A DNA stretch of 64,000 nt from Stutzerimonas urumqiensis. GTDB taxonomy: Bacteria; Pseudomonadota; Gammaproteobacteria; Pseudomonadales; Pseudomonadaceae. The first letter of the stretch is position 1, and each line of letters begins with the position of its first letter. Shown piece after piece: positions 29,692 through 38,448 of this stretch. Location: contig NZ_RBZQ01000004.1 in the NCBI RefSeq assembly GCF_003640395.1, positions 124,001 to 188,000 on the forward strand, read 5' to 3'. Below the pieces are notes generated by a model. The model searched no databases. It was not told the origin of the DNA and worked only from the letters and a program-made list of their open reading frames with translations. A program made the position numbers and the translations under genes.

Positions 29692-31460
29692 TCGGCGTCC
29701 TCCAGATAGACCCGCGCGGTGCGCGCCGGAAGCTCGTCGGGGCGTGCGCCGGCCGACTCGTCACGGCTGCTGTGAAGCGGTTCGTTCGATGGCAGGTCGC
29801 GCGCGGGCACCGCCTTCTCGGACAGGTTGACCGCGAGGGTCAGCATGCTGCCGTCGCCCAGGCGGTAGCGCGCCTGCACGGCGGCTTCGCCCAAAACCGT
29901 CGCCCCGGCGAAGGTCGCGCCCTGCAAGCGCGGCACGATGTGCGTATGCCGCAGTGCGAGCAGTTCGCGATAACGCTGCTGCCAGTCGGCATGTTCGGCT
30001 TCGGTCATCGCGCCGAAGTCGGGACGGGAGTTCTCGAAGGTGGTCAGGGCGTTCGGGTCCGGGATCTGCTCGCGGACCTTGTCGTCGGCGAATTCGGCAA
30101 ACTCGGCGAACTCGCCGCGCCGGCCTTCACGTACCGCTTCGGCCAATTCGCCGTGGTGGCTGGTGAAGAACAGGAACGGTTGCCGCGCGCCCCATTCCTC
30201 GCCCATGAACAGCAGCGGAATCATGGGCGACAGCAGCAGGACGGTGGTTGCCGCGCGCAGGGCATCCGGGTCGGTGAGGCTGACGAGTCGCTCGCCGAAG
30301 GCGCGGTTGCCGGTCTGGTCGTGGTTCTGAAGGAACAGCACGAAGGCGGTGGTCGGCAGGTGGCCGCTCGGCTCGCCACGTGTGTGGCCGCGGCGATTCT
30401 GCTGGCCCTGGTAGATGAAGCCTTCGCCGAGGAAGCGCGCCAGCTTGGCGGTGGCGTCCTGGTGGTAGTCGCCGTAATAGCCTTGCTGCTCGCCGGTCAG
30501 CAGGGTGTGCAGCACGTTGTGGCCGTCATCGTTCCATTGCGCGGTGAAGGGCCCGGCCAGGAGGCTCGCGCGGTTGTCTTCGTTTTCCAGCACCAGATGC
30601 ACATGGCGCCCCGGCTCGACGGCCTCGTGCACGCGCTCGGCCAGTTCGGTGAGAAAGCTGCGGTCCGGGATCGCATGCACCGCATCCAGCCGCAGGCCGT
30701 CGAAGCGGTACTCGGTGAGCCACATGAGCGCGTTGTCGATGAAGAAGTCGCGCACTTCGCCCTGGCGGAAATCGATCGCATCGCCCCAGGGCGTCTGCTG
30801 GTCATGGCGGAAGAAGTGGCGGGCGTAGCGGCCGAGGTAGTTGCCGTCCGGCCCGAAGTGGTTGTAGACCACATCCAGCAGCACCATCAGGCCGAGGCCG
30901 TGCGCGGTGTCGATCAGGTGCTTGAGCTGTTCGGGCGTGCCGTACGAACACTCCGGCGCGTAGAGCAGCACCCCGTCGTAGCCCCAGTTGCGATCGCCGG
31001 GAAACTCCGCCAGCGGCATCAGTTCGATCGCCGTGACGCCGAGTTCGGCGAGCCGCGCCAGCTGGCGCTCCACGCCGGCGAAACCGCCGAGCAGGCCGAC
31101 GTGCAGCTCGTACACGACCGCCTCATGCCAGGGCCGGCCGCGCCAGTCCGGGTGCTGCCACTCGTAGGCGTCGGGGTCGACCACCACGCTCGGCGAGTGC
31201 ACGTCTTCGGCCTGCGCGCGGGAGGCCGGGTCGGGCACGTTCAGCTCGTCGTCGATGCGGAAGCGATACCGGGTGCCGGCGCCGCATTCGACGTCCAGGC
31301 TGTACCAGCCACTGGCGTCGCGCGGCATTTCGCGCGGCGTGCCGTCGAGCAGGTCGAGGTCGACGCGCTTGGCGTCCGGGGCCCAGAGGCGGAACCGGGT
31401 GTGGGTTGAATCGAGGGGTGACGCTCCGTGTCCCTGGGTCCTGGCACGCTGATGCTGCAT
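29688..31460 (-). CDS. treZ: malto-oligosyltrehalose trehalohydrolase
   Basis: A 590-residue GH13 enzyme that releases trehalose from maltooligosyl trehalose made by TreY. The N-terminal beta domain starts FRLWAPDAKRVDL. The barrel has YELHVGLLGGF, DVVYNHFGPDGNYL, the nucleophile region GLRLDAVHAI and the acid region LVLENEDNRA. The start ATG at 31460 is supported by GACGAGGAAAACGA upstream. It begins 12 bp after glgA and overlaps malQ by 4 bp. Confidence 0.95.
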   Translation of the reverse strand: MQHQRARTQGHGASPLDSTHTRFRLWAPDAKRVDLDLLDGTPREMPRDASGWYSLDVECGAGTRYRFRIDDELNVPDPASRAQAEDVHSPSVVVDPDAYEWQHPDWRGRPWHEAVVYELHVGLLGGFAGVERQLARLAELGVTAIELMPLAEFPGDRNWGYDGVLLYAPECSYGTPEQLKHLIDTAHGLGLMVLLDVVYNHFGPDGNYLGRYARHFFRHDQQTPWGDAIDFRQGEVRDFFIDNALMWLTEYRFDGLRLDAVHAIPDRSFLTELAERVHEAVEPGRHVHLVLENEDNRASLLAGPFTAQWNDDGHNVLHTLLTGEQQGYYGDYHQDATAKLARFLGEGFIYQGQQNRRGHTRGEPSGHLPTTAFVLFLQNHDQTGNRAFGERLVSLTDPDALRAATTVLLLSPMIPLLFMGEEWGARQPFLFFTSHHGELAEAVREGRRGEFAEFAEFADDKVREQIPDPNALTTFENSRPDFGAMTEAEHADWQQRYRELLALRHTHIVPRLQGATFAGATVLGEAAVQARYRLGDGSMLTLAVNLSEKAVPARDLPSNEPLHSSRDESAGARPDELPARTARVYLEDAE

Positions 31461-31472
31461 TCGTTTTCCTCG

Positions 31473-33020
31473 TCAGGGCTGGGCGACGGCCTCTTGCCGT
31501 TCGCCGAGCAGGCGCTGGTAGAGCGAGTCGTAGGGGTCGGTGGCCTGGCGCCAGAAGAAGCCGGCGCTCATGGCACGCCGGCGCATGGCTTCGAGCAGGT
31601 CGGGGTGGCGATAGGTCGCCAGTGCGCGTTCGATCGCCAGGCGGTAGTGGGCCGGGTCGGCCTGGTCGAACAGGAAACCGGTCAGGCCGTCTTCGATCGA
31701 GTCCGCCAGGCCGCCGGTGCGCCGCGCCACCGGCAGCGAACCGAACCGCTGGGCATACATCTGGCTCAGGCCGCACGGCTCGTAACGCGACGGCATGAGC
31801 AGGAAGTCGCTGCCGGCGAACAGCAGCCGGGCATCGGGTTCGTTGAAGCCGATGTGCACGCTGATCTGCTCGGGATGCAGCAGCGCCAGTGCGCGAACGT
31901 CATCTTCAATGTGCGGTTCGCCGCAGCCGAGGATCGCGAGCTGCGCGCCCGATCGGACGAGCGTGTCGGCGATGGCCATCGTCAGGTCCAGGCCTTTCTG
32001 TTGCGCCAGCCGGGACACCACCGCGAACAGCGGGCCGTCATGCTCCGGCAAACCGAAGCGTTGCCGGGCAAGGGCCTTGTTGGCGGCTTTGCCGGACCAG
32101 TCATTGGCGCTGAAATTGTGCTGCAGATGGGTGTCGGTCTGCGGGTCCCAGCTTTCGTCGATGCCGTTGAGAATGCCGCTGAGCAGGCCCTGTCCGGCCT
32201 TCCAGCCGAGGAAGCCCTCGAGGCCGCAGCCGAACTCGGCGGTGGTGATCTCCTGCGCGTAGGTCGGGCTGACCGTCGTCACGTGGTTGGCGTAGGCGAT
32301 GCCGGCCTTGAGCATGGACAGCTTGCCGTAGAACTCCATGCGGTCGTGGTGGCAGGCTTCGACGGGAATGCCGAGCGCGCGGCGATAGCCCATGTCCATC
32401 GTGCCCTGGTAGGCCAGGTTATGGATGGTGAAGACGCTCGGCGTCGACAGCCCGCGCCAGTGCATGTAGGCCGGTGCGAGCCCGGCCTGCCAGTCGTGCG
32501 CATGGACCAGGTCCGGCGCCCAGCGGATGCAGGCGGTACCGGCGGCGATCTCCGCCGCGGCCAGTCCGAGCCGGGCGAAGCGCACCGGGTTGTCCGGCCA
32601 GTCGCGGCCATGTTCGTCGCTGTAGGGGTTGCCGGGGCGCTGGTACAGCTCCGGGCAGAGCAGCAGGTACACGATCAGCCCGTCGTCCATGTCCAGCCGA
32701 CCGATCGCGCAGGGCGGTATGCCGGCCAGGCCGCCGAGGTTGCCGACGATGCGTATCGGCAGGCCGCTGTCGATGATCGAAGCGTAGGCCGGCATCAGCA
32801 CGCGGACGTCATGGCGGTCGAGCAGGGCGCTGGGCAGCGCCGCCGAGACGTCCGCGAGGCCGCCGGTCTTGACCAGTCCGGTCAGTTCGGAGGTGACAAA
32901 AAGGATTTTCTTTCGGGCCTGGGTCGAGCTGATCTGCACCACCGGGCGGGCGGTTGCCGGTGGCGCGATGTTCACAGGGGTGGAACGCAGGTTCCGGGCG
33001 GTCACAGCAGCTTCACTCAT
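31473..33020 (-). CDS. glgA: glycogen synthase (GT5)
   Basis: A 515-residue GT5 glycogen synthase. It transfers glucose from a nucleotide sugar to the non-reducing end of alpha-1,4-glucan. The donor-binding KTGGLADV motif is at about residues 52-59, VHAHDWQAGL lies in the middle, and the C-terminal PSRYEPCGLSQ contains the catalytic Glu. About 40 residues precede the usual start of the fold. ATG 33020 was chosen because CTAGGGAGAATCGA precedes it; a longer reading 49 codons upstream adds unrelated sequence across the probable promoter. It heads the glgA-treZ-malQ-treY-DUF2934-glgX operon. No glgC is in the window, so the donor's source is not seen. Confidence 0.94.
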   Translation of the reverse strand: MSEAAVTARNLRSTPVNIAPPATARPVVQISSTQARKKILFVTSELTGLVKTGGLADVSAALPSALLDRHDVRVLMPAYASIIDSGLPIRIVGNLGGLAGIPPCAIGRLDMDDGLIVYLLLCPELYQRPGNPYSDEHGRDWPDNPVRFARLGLAAAEIAAGTACIRWAPDLVHAHDWQAGLAPAYMHWRGLSTPSVFTIHNLAYQGTMDMGYRRALGIPVEACHHDRMEFYGKLSMLKAGIAYANHVTTVSPTYAQEITTAEFGCGLEGFLGWKAGQGLLSGILNGIDESWDPQTDTHLQHNFSANDWSGKAANKALARQRFGLPEHDGPLFAVVSRLAQQKGLDLTMAIADTLVRSGAQLAILGCGEPHIEDDVRALALLHPEQISVHIGFNEPDARLLFAGSDFLLMPSRYEPCGLSQMYAQRFGSLPVARRTGGLADSIEDGLTGFLFDQADPAHYRLAIERALATYRHPDLLEAMRRRAMSAGFFWRQATDPYDSLYQRLLGERQEAVAQP

Positions 33021-33180
33021 TCGATTCTCCCTAGCGACCGACCCCTTGGGCCGGCACCAACAACGCGCAAGATTCCACGACGCGCTGATCCGCAAGGGAC
33101 CGCGCAACCCGAGCACAGCGAGGCTTTTGTCTTCTTTTGGTATCCGCTTGCGCGGTAGGCGCTGCAATGGCCTTAAAGGA

Positions 33181-33207
33181 CCAGACCGAGTGGTCGAATT
33201 TAAGTTC
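33181..33207 (-). promoter_or_regulatory. candidate AlgU/sigma-E-type promoter of the glgA operon
   Basis: On the minus strand GAACTT (33207-33202), a 16-bp spacer, then TCTGG (33185-33181). The -35 is perfect and the -10 differs from TCTGA by one base. It would give a leader of about 155 nt before glgA. Confidence 0.6.
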
Positions 33208-33233
33208 TCGCCGCCTGGCGGATTCCCCGGTCG

Positions 33234-33261
33234 GAACTTCGCGACCTTCGTTCGGCTCGGA
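33234..33261 (+). promoter_or_regulatory. candidate AlgU/sigma-E-type promoter of the CinA-like gene
   Basis: GAACTT at 33234-33239, a 17-bp spacer, then TCGGA at 33257-33261. It is back to back with the glgA candidate; the two -35 boxes are 26 bp apart. Transcription would start about 55 nt before the CinA-like ATG. Confidence 0.55.
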
Positions 33262-33321
33262 ACTGAACGCCCGTCAGGCAGGTTTTCCAGACCTGCGAGG
33301 GCCTATTCGCGGAGCCGGAAC

Positions 33322-33831
33322 ATGCACGATCTCGCCGACCTGATTACCTTCCTGAAAGACCGGGAATTAACCCTTTCCACCGCCGAATCCTGTACCTGCG
33401 GATTGATGGCTTCGCTGCTCGGCGACATTCCCGGCTGCGGCCAGGTGCTCGACAGCGGCTTCGTGGTGTATTCGCCCAAGGCCAAGCACGGCCTGTTGAA
33501 GGTGAGCTACCAGACCATCGAGCGCTTCGGCCTGACCAGCGAGGAGGTCGCGCGAGAAATGGCCTGCGGTGCGCTGGGCGCGAGCGTGGCGAACATTTCC
33601 GTCGCCAACACCGGGGTTGCGGATGATTCGGAAGAGGACGAAGGCGGCACCCAGTGCTACGCCTGGGCGCTGCGCCAGAACGGACGCACCGCGGTGGTCA
33701 GCGAAACAGTGCAGTTCGACGGCGACCGCGTGGCGATCCGCAAGCAGGCGGCCCGCCACGGCCTGGCCCAGCTACCGGTGCGCTACGCGCAGTTGCAGAC
33801 GCAGCTCGAGGGCAATCACACAGGGGGCTGA
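33322..33831 (+). CDS. CinA C-terminal domain family protein (divergent)
   Basis: A 169-residue protein made only of the CinA C-terminal (nicotinamide-nucleotide amidohydrolase, PncC-like) domain. The family start STAESCTCGLMA and the helix TSEEVAREMACGALG are present. The usual active-site loop TGIAGPGGG is replaced by TGVADDSEEDEGG, and the normal SCTGG is SCTCG, so amidase activity is uncertain. GGAGCCGGAAC precedes ATG 33322. It is divergent from glgA and its 3' end overlaps the convergent MscS gene by 16 bp. It could be a stress-linked variant rather than a housekeeping PncC. Confidence 0.85.
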   Translation: MHDLADLITFLKDRELTLSTAESCTCGLMASLLGDIPGCGQVLDSGFVVYSPKAKHGLLKVSYQTIERFGLTSEEVAREMACGALGASVANISVANTGVADDSEEDEGGTQCYAWALRQNGRTAVVSETVQFDGDRVAIRKQAARHGLAQLPVRYAQLQTQLEGNHTGG

Positions 33832-35006
33832 CGCTCCGGTTCCGTGTGCTCGGGCGTGCGCATGTCGACCTGTGGTTTCTGCCCGACGCTGAGGTCGGCG
33901 CGCAGTTGCGGGAGGGCGTGCGGGTATTGCCGCTGGATGAAGCCGATCAGGTTCTCCCGCACGTGGCAGCGCAGGTCCCAATTGCGCGAGGAGTCGGCCG
34001 AGCTGACCAGCGCCCGCAGCTGCATGCTCTTCTCGCTGGTGTCGGTGACCTGCAACACACAGACGCGCCCATCCCACAGTTCCGGTACGTCCTTGCACAG
34101 CCGGCGCAATTCCTCGCGCAGCGGCTCGAGCGGAAGCGCGTAATCCACCCAGACGAACACCGTGCCGATGAGGCTGGAGTTGCGCCGCGTCCAGTTCTGG
34201 AAGGGGTTCTCAATGAAGTATTGCAACGGCACGACCAGCCGCCGGTCGTCCCAGATCCGCACGATGACGTAGCTGCCGGTGATTTCCTCGATGCGGCCCC
34301 ATTCGTTCTCCACGATGACCACATCGTCCAGGCGAATCGGCTGCGTCACCGCGATCTGAATGCCGGCGATCAGGTTGGCCAGCACCGGCCGCGCCGCGAA
34401 ACCCGCCGCCAGGCCCGCCAGACCCGCCGAAGCCAGCAGGCTGGCGCCGAACTGGCGCGCCGCCGGGAAGGTCATCAGCATCGCCGCCAGGCCGATCAGC
34501 AGGACGAAGAAATTGATGGTGCGAAACAGCACCTTGGTCTGTGTCTGGATACGGCGAGCGCGCAGGTTGTCGGCGACGTCCACGGGGTTGCTGAGCAGGA
34601 TGGTCTGCTCCAGCGCGCGCAGTATCCGCATGATCAGCCAGGTGACGCACACCAGGATGAGGATGCCGGTCAGGCGCCGCGCGATCGGGATCAGCGCCAG
34701 GTCATCGGGCGCCGACAGCCAGACCGATTGCAGGCCCAACAGCGGCAACAGCAGGCGGACCGGCTTTTCCAGGTGCGTCGACAGCTCGCGGGTAACGATG
34801 AAGCGCCGCGCCAGACGCAGCGTCAGGCTGGTCAGCAGGCGGCTCGCCAGGCTCATCACCAGCAGCACCAGAACGGCGGCCGCGAGGGTGCGCACGCCGG
34901 GGTTGTCGATGAAGCTCTCCCAGGAAAGCGTGGCTAACGCGTCGATGGCCTTTCTCCTGTTCCGCTCGTTTGCGCTTGCCGAAGGTGACCGGAACACCGC
35001 CGGCAA
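33816..35006 (-). CDS. MscS family mechanosensitive channel
   Basis: A 396-residue small-conductance mechanosensitive channel protein. Several transmembrane segments occupy about residues 35-215 (TLAAAVLVLLVMSLA; LTGILILVCVTWLIM). The pore-lining helix region is GLAGLAAGFAARPVLANLIAG, followed by the beta domain signature IAVTQPIRLDDVVIV and EEITGSYVIVRIWDDRRLVVPL. Such channels release solutes on hypo-osmotic shock, which fits the trehalose genes nearby. The start is uncertain: ATG 35006 opens the frame, but residues 1-20 look unlike the family and AGGAGAAAGG lies inside them, so the real start may be internal. Confidence 0.88.
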   Translation of the reverse strand: MPAVFRSPSASANERNRRKAIDALATLSWESFIDNPGVRTLAAAVLVLLVMSLASRLLTSLTLRLARRFIVTRELSTHLEKPVRLLLPLLGLQSVWLSAPDDLALIPIARRLTGILILVCVTWLIMRILRALEQTILLSNPVDVADNLRARRIQTQTKVLFRTINFFVLLIGLAAMLMTFPAARQFGASLLASAGLAGLAAGFAARPVLANLIAGIQIAVTQPIRLDDVVIVENEWGRIEEITGSYVIVRIWDDRRLVVPLQYFIENPFQNWTRRNSSLIGTVFVWVDYALPLEPLREELRRLCKDVPELWDGRVCVLQVTDTSEKSMQLRALVSSADSSRNWDLRCHVRENLIGFIQRQYPHALPQLRADLSVGQKPQVDMRTPEHTEPERQPPV

Positions 35007-35101
35007 AGTTCAGGCGCGGTTGGCCTGCGAGCGGCTGGCAGGGGGTTGCGGCGGGACCGCAGGCGAGACATCCGGCCGCAGGTTCGGTCATCGGCCGACG
35101 G

Positions 35102-35129
35102 GAACTCCTGACGCCGCCCCCGGTTCGTA
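35102..35129 (+). promoter_or_regulatory. weak AlgU-like promoter of the DUF892 gene
   Basis: GAACTC at 35102-35107, a 17-bp spacer, then TCGTA at 35125-35129. One mismatch in the -35 and one in the -10 relative to the TCGGA sites elsewhere in the window. Confidence 0.35.
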
Positions 35130-35181
35130 CCTTGCAGTGGACCTGAGGGTCCGGTCGTCCAACCGATGCAGGAGTTTCGCC

Positions 35182-35712
35182 ATGCAAAGTGCACAAACCG
35201 GTCACGATGTACGTGTCGAACGGCTTATCGAATGGTTGCGTGATGCCCATGCGATGGAGGCGCAGGCCGAGTCCATGCTCAAGCGCCAGGCCGAACGCAT
35301 CGAGCACTATCCCGAGCTCAAGGCCCGGATCGAGCAGCACATCATCGAAACCCAGAACCAGGCCAAGCTGGTGGAAAGCTGCCTCAAGCGCTACGACGCC
35401 TCTTACTCGGGCTTCAAGGACGCGGGCGGCAAGATGATGGCGATGGGGCAGGCGATGGGCGGCATGCTGATGAACGACGAGGTCGTCAAGGGCGCCCAGA
35501 TGGGCTACGTGTTCGAGAACATGGAGATCGCCTCGTATCAGATCCTCATCGCGGCGGCCGATGCCATCGGCGATAGCGAAACCAAGCAGATCTGCGAGCG
35601 CATCATCGTCGAAGAGGAAGCGATGGCCGCCTGGCTGCGCGAGCATCTGTCGAAGATCACGCAGGACTATCTCACCCGCACGGCAACGCCGGGCGCCGAA
35701 GCCAAGCGCTGA
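35182..35712 (+). CDS. ferritin-like DUF892 (YciE/YciF) family protein
   Basis: A 176-residue protein with the YciF/DUF892 four-helix pattern: RLIEWLRDAHAMEAQAESML, then HIIETQNQAKLVESCL, a glycine/methionine-rich link (KMMAMGQAMGGMLM), FENMEIASYQILIAAAD and a last helix with IVEEEAMAAWL. The Glu and His residues in these helices are those that form the di-metal site in the family. Members are induced by osmotic and general stress; the exact reaction is unknown. GCAGGAG precedes ATG 35182. Confidence 0.88.
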   Translation: MQSAQTGHDVRVERLIEWLRDAHAMEAQAESMLKRQAERIEHYPELKARIEQHIIETQNQAKLVESCLKRYDASYSGFKDAGGKMMAMGQAMGGMLMNDEVVKGAQMGYVFENMEIASYQILIAAADAIGDSETKQICERIIVEEEAMAAWLREHLSKITQDYLTRTATPGAEAKR

Positions 35713-35870
35713 TCCAGACGGCCCGGTACGTGTGACCGGGCCGTTTTCCGAGCCTGTCGGCATTCCTCCTCGCGGATGGCGTCGGGCACGAACGATTCAT
35801 ACAGGGTGTCCGCGCCGTTGCGGCGGCAGGACGACGCGCCACGAGCGCATTTCCGGTTGCGGGGTTGCCA

Positions 35871-37319
35871 ATGTTCGGCTTGGATGCGGTGGAACTCGCA
35901 AGGCTGCAGTTCGCGTTCACCATCTCCTTTCACATCATCTTTCCCGGCATCAGCATCGGGCTGGCCAGCTACCTGGCCGTGCTCGAAGGGCTGTGGCTGA
36001 AGACCGGCAAACCGGTCTACCTGCAGCTCTACACCTTCTGGCTCCAGATTTTCGCCGTCACCTTCGCGATGGGCGTGGTCTCGGGCGTGGTGATGAGTTA
36101 CCAGTTCGGCACCAACTGGGCCGGGCTTTCCCAGGCGGCGGGCAACATCATGGGGCCGCTGTTGACCTACGAGGTGCTGACGGCGTTCTTCCTTGAGGCC
36201 GGCTTCCTCGGGATCATGCTGTTCGGGCTGAACCGGGTCGGCAAGAAGCTGCACTTCTTCGCCACCTGCATGGTGGCGCTCGGCACGCTGATCTCGACGT
36301 TCTGGATTCTCTCGTCCAACAGCTGGATGCAGACACCGCAGGGCTACGAGCTGGTCGACGGCATCTTCATGCCCAAGGACTGGCTGGCGATCATCTTCAA
36401 CCCCTCCTTCCCGTTCCGACTGGTGCACATGACCCTGGCCGCCTACCTCACCACGGCGCTGATCGTCGGCGCGGCCGGTGCCTGGCACCTGCTCAAGGGG
36501 CACCGGGACGAGGCGAACCGCACGATGTTCTCGATGGCGATGTGGATGATGCTGCTCGTCGCGCCGATCCAGGCGGTGGTCGGGGACTTCCACGGCATCA
36601 ACACGCTCGAGCACCAGCCGGCGAAGATCGCCGCGATCGAAGGGCATTGGGAAACCGACACGGGCGTGCCGCTTTTGCTGTTCGGCATCCCGGACATGGA
36701 AGACGAAGTCACCCGTTACGCGGTAGGCATCCCTAACCTGGCGAGCCTGATCCTGGCGCACGATTGGGTCGGGGAAATCCGCGGTCTCAAGGAATGGCCG
36801 AAGGAAGACCGCCCCAACTCGCTGATCGTGTTCTGGAGCTTCCGCATCATGGTCGGCCTCGGCTTGCTGATGATCCTGTCGGGCATCATCAGCGCCGTCC
36901 TGCGCCGGCGCGGCAGGCTGTATGAGTCGCGCGGCTTCCAGAAATTCGCCGTGGCGATGGGGCCGGCCGGCGTGATTGCGCTGCTCGCCGGCTGGGTGAC
37001 CACCGAGGTCGGCCGGCAGCCGTGGGTCGTCTACGGCGTGCTGCGCACGAGCGACGCGGCATCGAATCACACGGCAGGGCAGGTCGGCACCTCGCTGGTG
37101 ATCTTCATCGTGGTGTACTTCCTGGTCTTCGGCGTCGGCGTGACCTATCTGCTGCGGTTGATGCGCCGCGGTCCGCAGAAGCTCGCCGATCTTCACCCGC
37201 ACCACGAGGACTCCGGGCCGGGACGCAGCCGGCAGCCGATGCGCCCGCTGTCCGGTGCGGAGCTGGCCATCGACGAAGAAGAACCCCAAGGGCCGGAGGG
37301 CAAGCCGGATGGACATTGA
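35871..37319 (+). CDS. cioA: cyanide-insensitive terminal oxidase subunit I (bd-type)
   Basis: A 482-residue cytochrome bd family subunit I, which oxidises ubiquinol and passes electrons to oxygen. About nine membrane helices are visible. Haem ligand candidates are the His in SFHIIFPG (about residue 18) and the His in RLVHMTLAAY (about residue 186). The GWVTTEVGRQPW motif near 380 is the bd signature. The quinol loop is short, as in CioA and unlike the long-loop CydA of E. coli. ATG 35871 follows GGGGTTGCCA; a TTG two codons upstream is possible. It overlaps cioB by 11 bp. Confidence 0.94.
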   Translation: MFGLDAVELARLQFAFTISFHIIFPGISIGLASYLAVLEGLWLKTGKPVYLQLYTFWLQIFAVTFAMGVVSGVVMSYQFGTNWAGLSQAAGNIMGPLLTYEVLTAFFLEAGFLGIMLFGLNRVGKKLHFFATCMVALGTLISTFWILSSNSWMQTPQGYELVDGIFMPKDWLAIIFNPSFPFRLVHMTLAAYLTTALIVGAAGAWHLLKGHRDEANRTMFSMAMWMMLLVAPIQAVVGDFHGINTLEHQPAKIAAIEGHWETDTGVPLLLFGIPDMEDEVTRYAVGIPNLASLILAHDWVGEIRGLKEWPKEDRPNSLIVFWSFRIMVGLGLLMILSGIISAVLRRRGRLYESRGFQKFAVAMGPAGVIALLAGWVTTEVGRQPWVVYGVLRTSDAASNHTAGQVGTSLVIFIVVYFLVFGVGVTYLLRLMRRGPQKLADLHPHHEDSGPGRSRQPMRPLSGAELAIDEEEPQGPEGKPDGH

Positions 37320-38313
37320 TCTGCCACTGATCTGGGCGGCGGTAATCGCCTTTGGCATCTTCATGTACGTGGTGATGGATGGCTTCGACCTGGGCATCGG
37401 CATCCTCTTCCCGTTCATCCCGGAGGAAGAAAACCGCGACGTGATGATGAACACCGTCGCGCCCATCTGGGACGGCAACGAGACCTGGCTGGTGCTGGGC
37501 GGGGCAGGGCTGTTCGCCGCCTTCCCGGTGGCCTACTCGGTGGTGCTGACGGCGCTGTATATGCCGCTGATCATCATGCTGGTGGCGCTGATCTTCCGTG
37601 GCGTGGCGTTCGAGTTCCGCTTCAAGGCCAAGCGTACCCGGCACCTGTGGGACCTGGCCTTCATCGGCGGTTCGGTGCTGGCGACCTTTAGCCAGGGGGT
37701 GGTGCTGGGCGCCTTTCTCAACGGCATCGAGGTCGAAGGGCGGGAGTTCGCCGGTGGCGCGTTCGACTGGTTCGCACCCTTCCCGCTGTTCACTGGCGCG
37801 GCGCTGCTGGTCGGCTACGCGATGCTCGGTTGCGGCTGGTTGATCATGAAGACCTCGGCGGAGCTGCAGCAGCGGATGTTCAAGCTGATGACGCCGCTGT
37901 CCATCGCGCTGCTGGTGACCATCGCGCTGGTCAGCCTGTGGACGCCGCTGGCGCACCCGGCGATCGCCGAGCGCTGGTTCACGCTGCCCAACCTGTTCTA
38001 TTTCATGCCGGTACCGATCCTGGTCGGCGTGACGCTGCTGGCGCTGTTGCGGGCGATCAAGCAGCACCGTGAAATCCAGCCGTTCGTGCTGACGCTGGTG
38101 CTGATCGTGCTGTCCTACACGGGGCTGGCCATCAGCCTGTGGCCGAACATCGTGCCGCCGGACCTGGACTTCTGGGAGGCCTCCGCCGCGCCGAGCAGTC
38201 AGGCATTCACGTTGGTGGGCACGCTGATCCTGGTGCCGGTGATCCTGGCATACACGCTGTACAGCTACTGGATCTTCCGCGGCAAGGTGAACGTCGGGGA
38301 GGGCTACCATTGA
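37309..38313 (+). CDS. cioB: cyanide-insensitive terminal oxidase subunit II
   Basis: A 334-residue bd oxidase subunit II with about eight membrane helices. It opens with DLPLIWAAVIAFGIFMYVVM, followed by GFDLGIGILFPF and DGNETWLVLGG, conserved in CydB/CioB. It pairs with CioA in the inner membrane. ATG 37309 lies inside the end of cioA, after GGAGGGCAAGCC; an upstream start would read mostly cioA sequence. Its stop overlaps the start of a small DUF2474 gene. Confidence 0.94.
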   Translation: MDIDLPLIWAAVIAFGIFMYVVMDGFDLGIGILFPFIPEEENRDVMMNTVAPIWDGNETWLVLGGAGLFAAFPVAYSVVLTALYMPLIIMLVALIFRGVAFEFRFKAKRTRHLWDLAFIGGSVLATFSQGVVLGAFLNGIEVEGREFAGGAFDWFAPFPLFTGAALLVGYAMLGCGWLIMKTSAELQQRMFKLMTPLSIALLVTIALVSLWTPLAHPAIAERWFTLPNLFYFMPVPILVGVTLLALLRAIKQHREIQPFVLTLVLIVLSYTGLAISLWPNIVPPDLDFWEASAAPSSQAFTLVGTLILVPVILAYTLYSYWIFRGKVNVGEGYH

Positions 38314-38420
38314 AACGCCGCTGGAGCCAGTTGGGCTGGTTCGTCGGGCTATGGTGCGCCGGGGTGATCGCGGTCAGCCTGCTGGCTTACGGCATCCGCT
38401 GGGCGATGGGTATCTCGTGA
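38310..38420 (+). CDS. DUF2474 small membrane protein (CydX-like partner of CioAB)
   Basis: A 36-residue single-helix protein beginning MKRRWSQLGWF, with one hydrophobic span (GLWCAGVIAVSLLAYGI). It starts with TTG that overlaps the cioB stop (TTGA), with GGGGAGGGC upstream as ribosome site. DUF2474 proteins follow cioAB in many pseudomonads and are thought to play the role of CydX, a small subunit of bd oxidases. Start codon and overlap suggest translational coupling at low level. Confidence 0.8.
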   Translation: MKRRWSQLGWFVGLWCAGVIAVSLLAYGIRWAMGIS

Positions 38421-38448
38421 ATCGATAGCGCGGGGTTCGGCGGCCGGC

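Noticed and set aside
31473-33167. A longer glgA start 49 codons upstream of 33020
   Set aside because: It adds sequence unlike glycogen synthases, runs toward the probable promoter region, and lacks the good ribosome site found before ATG 33020.
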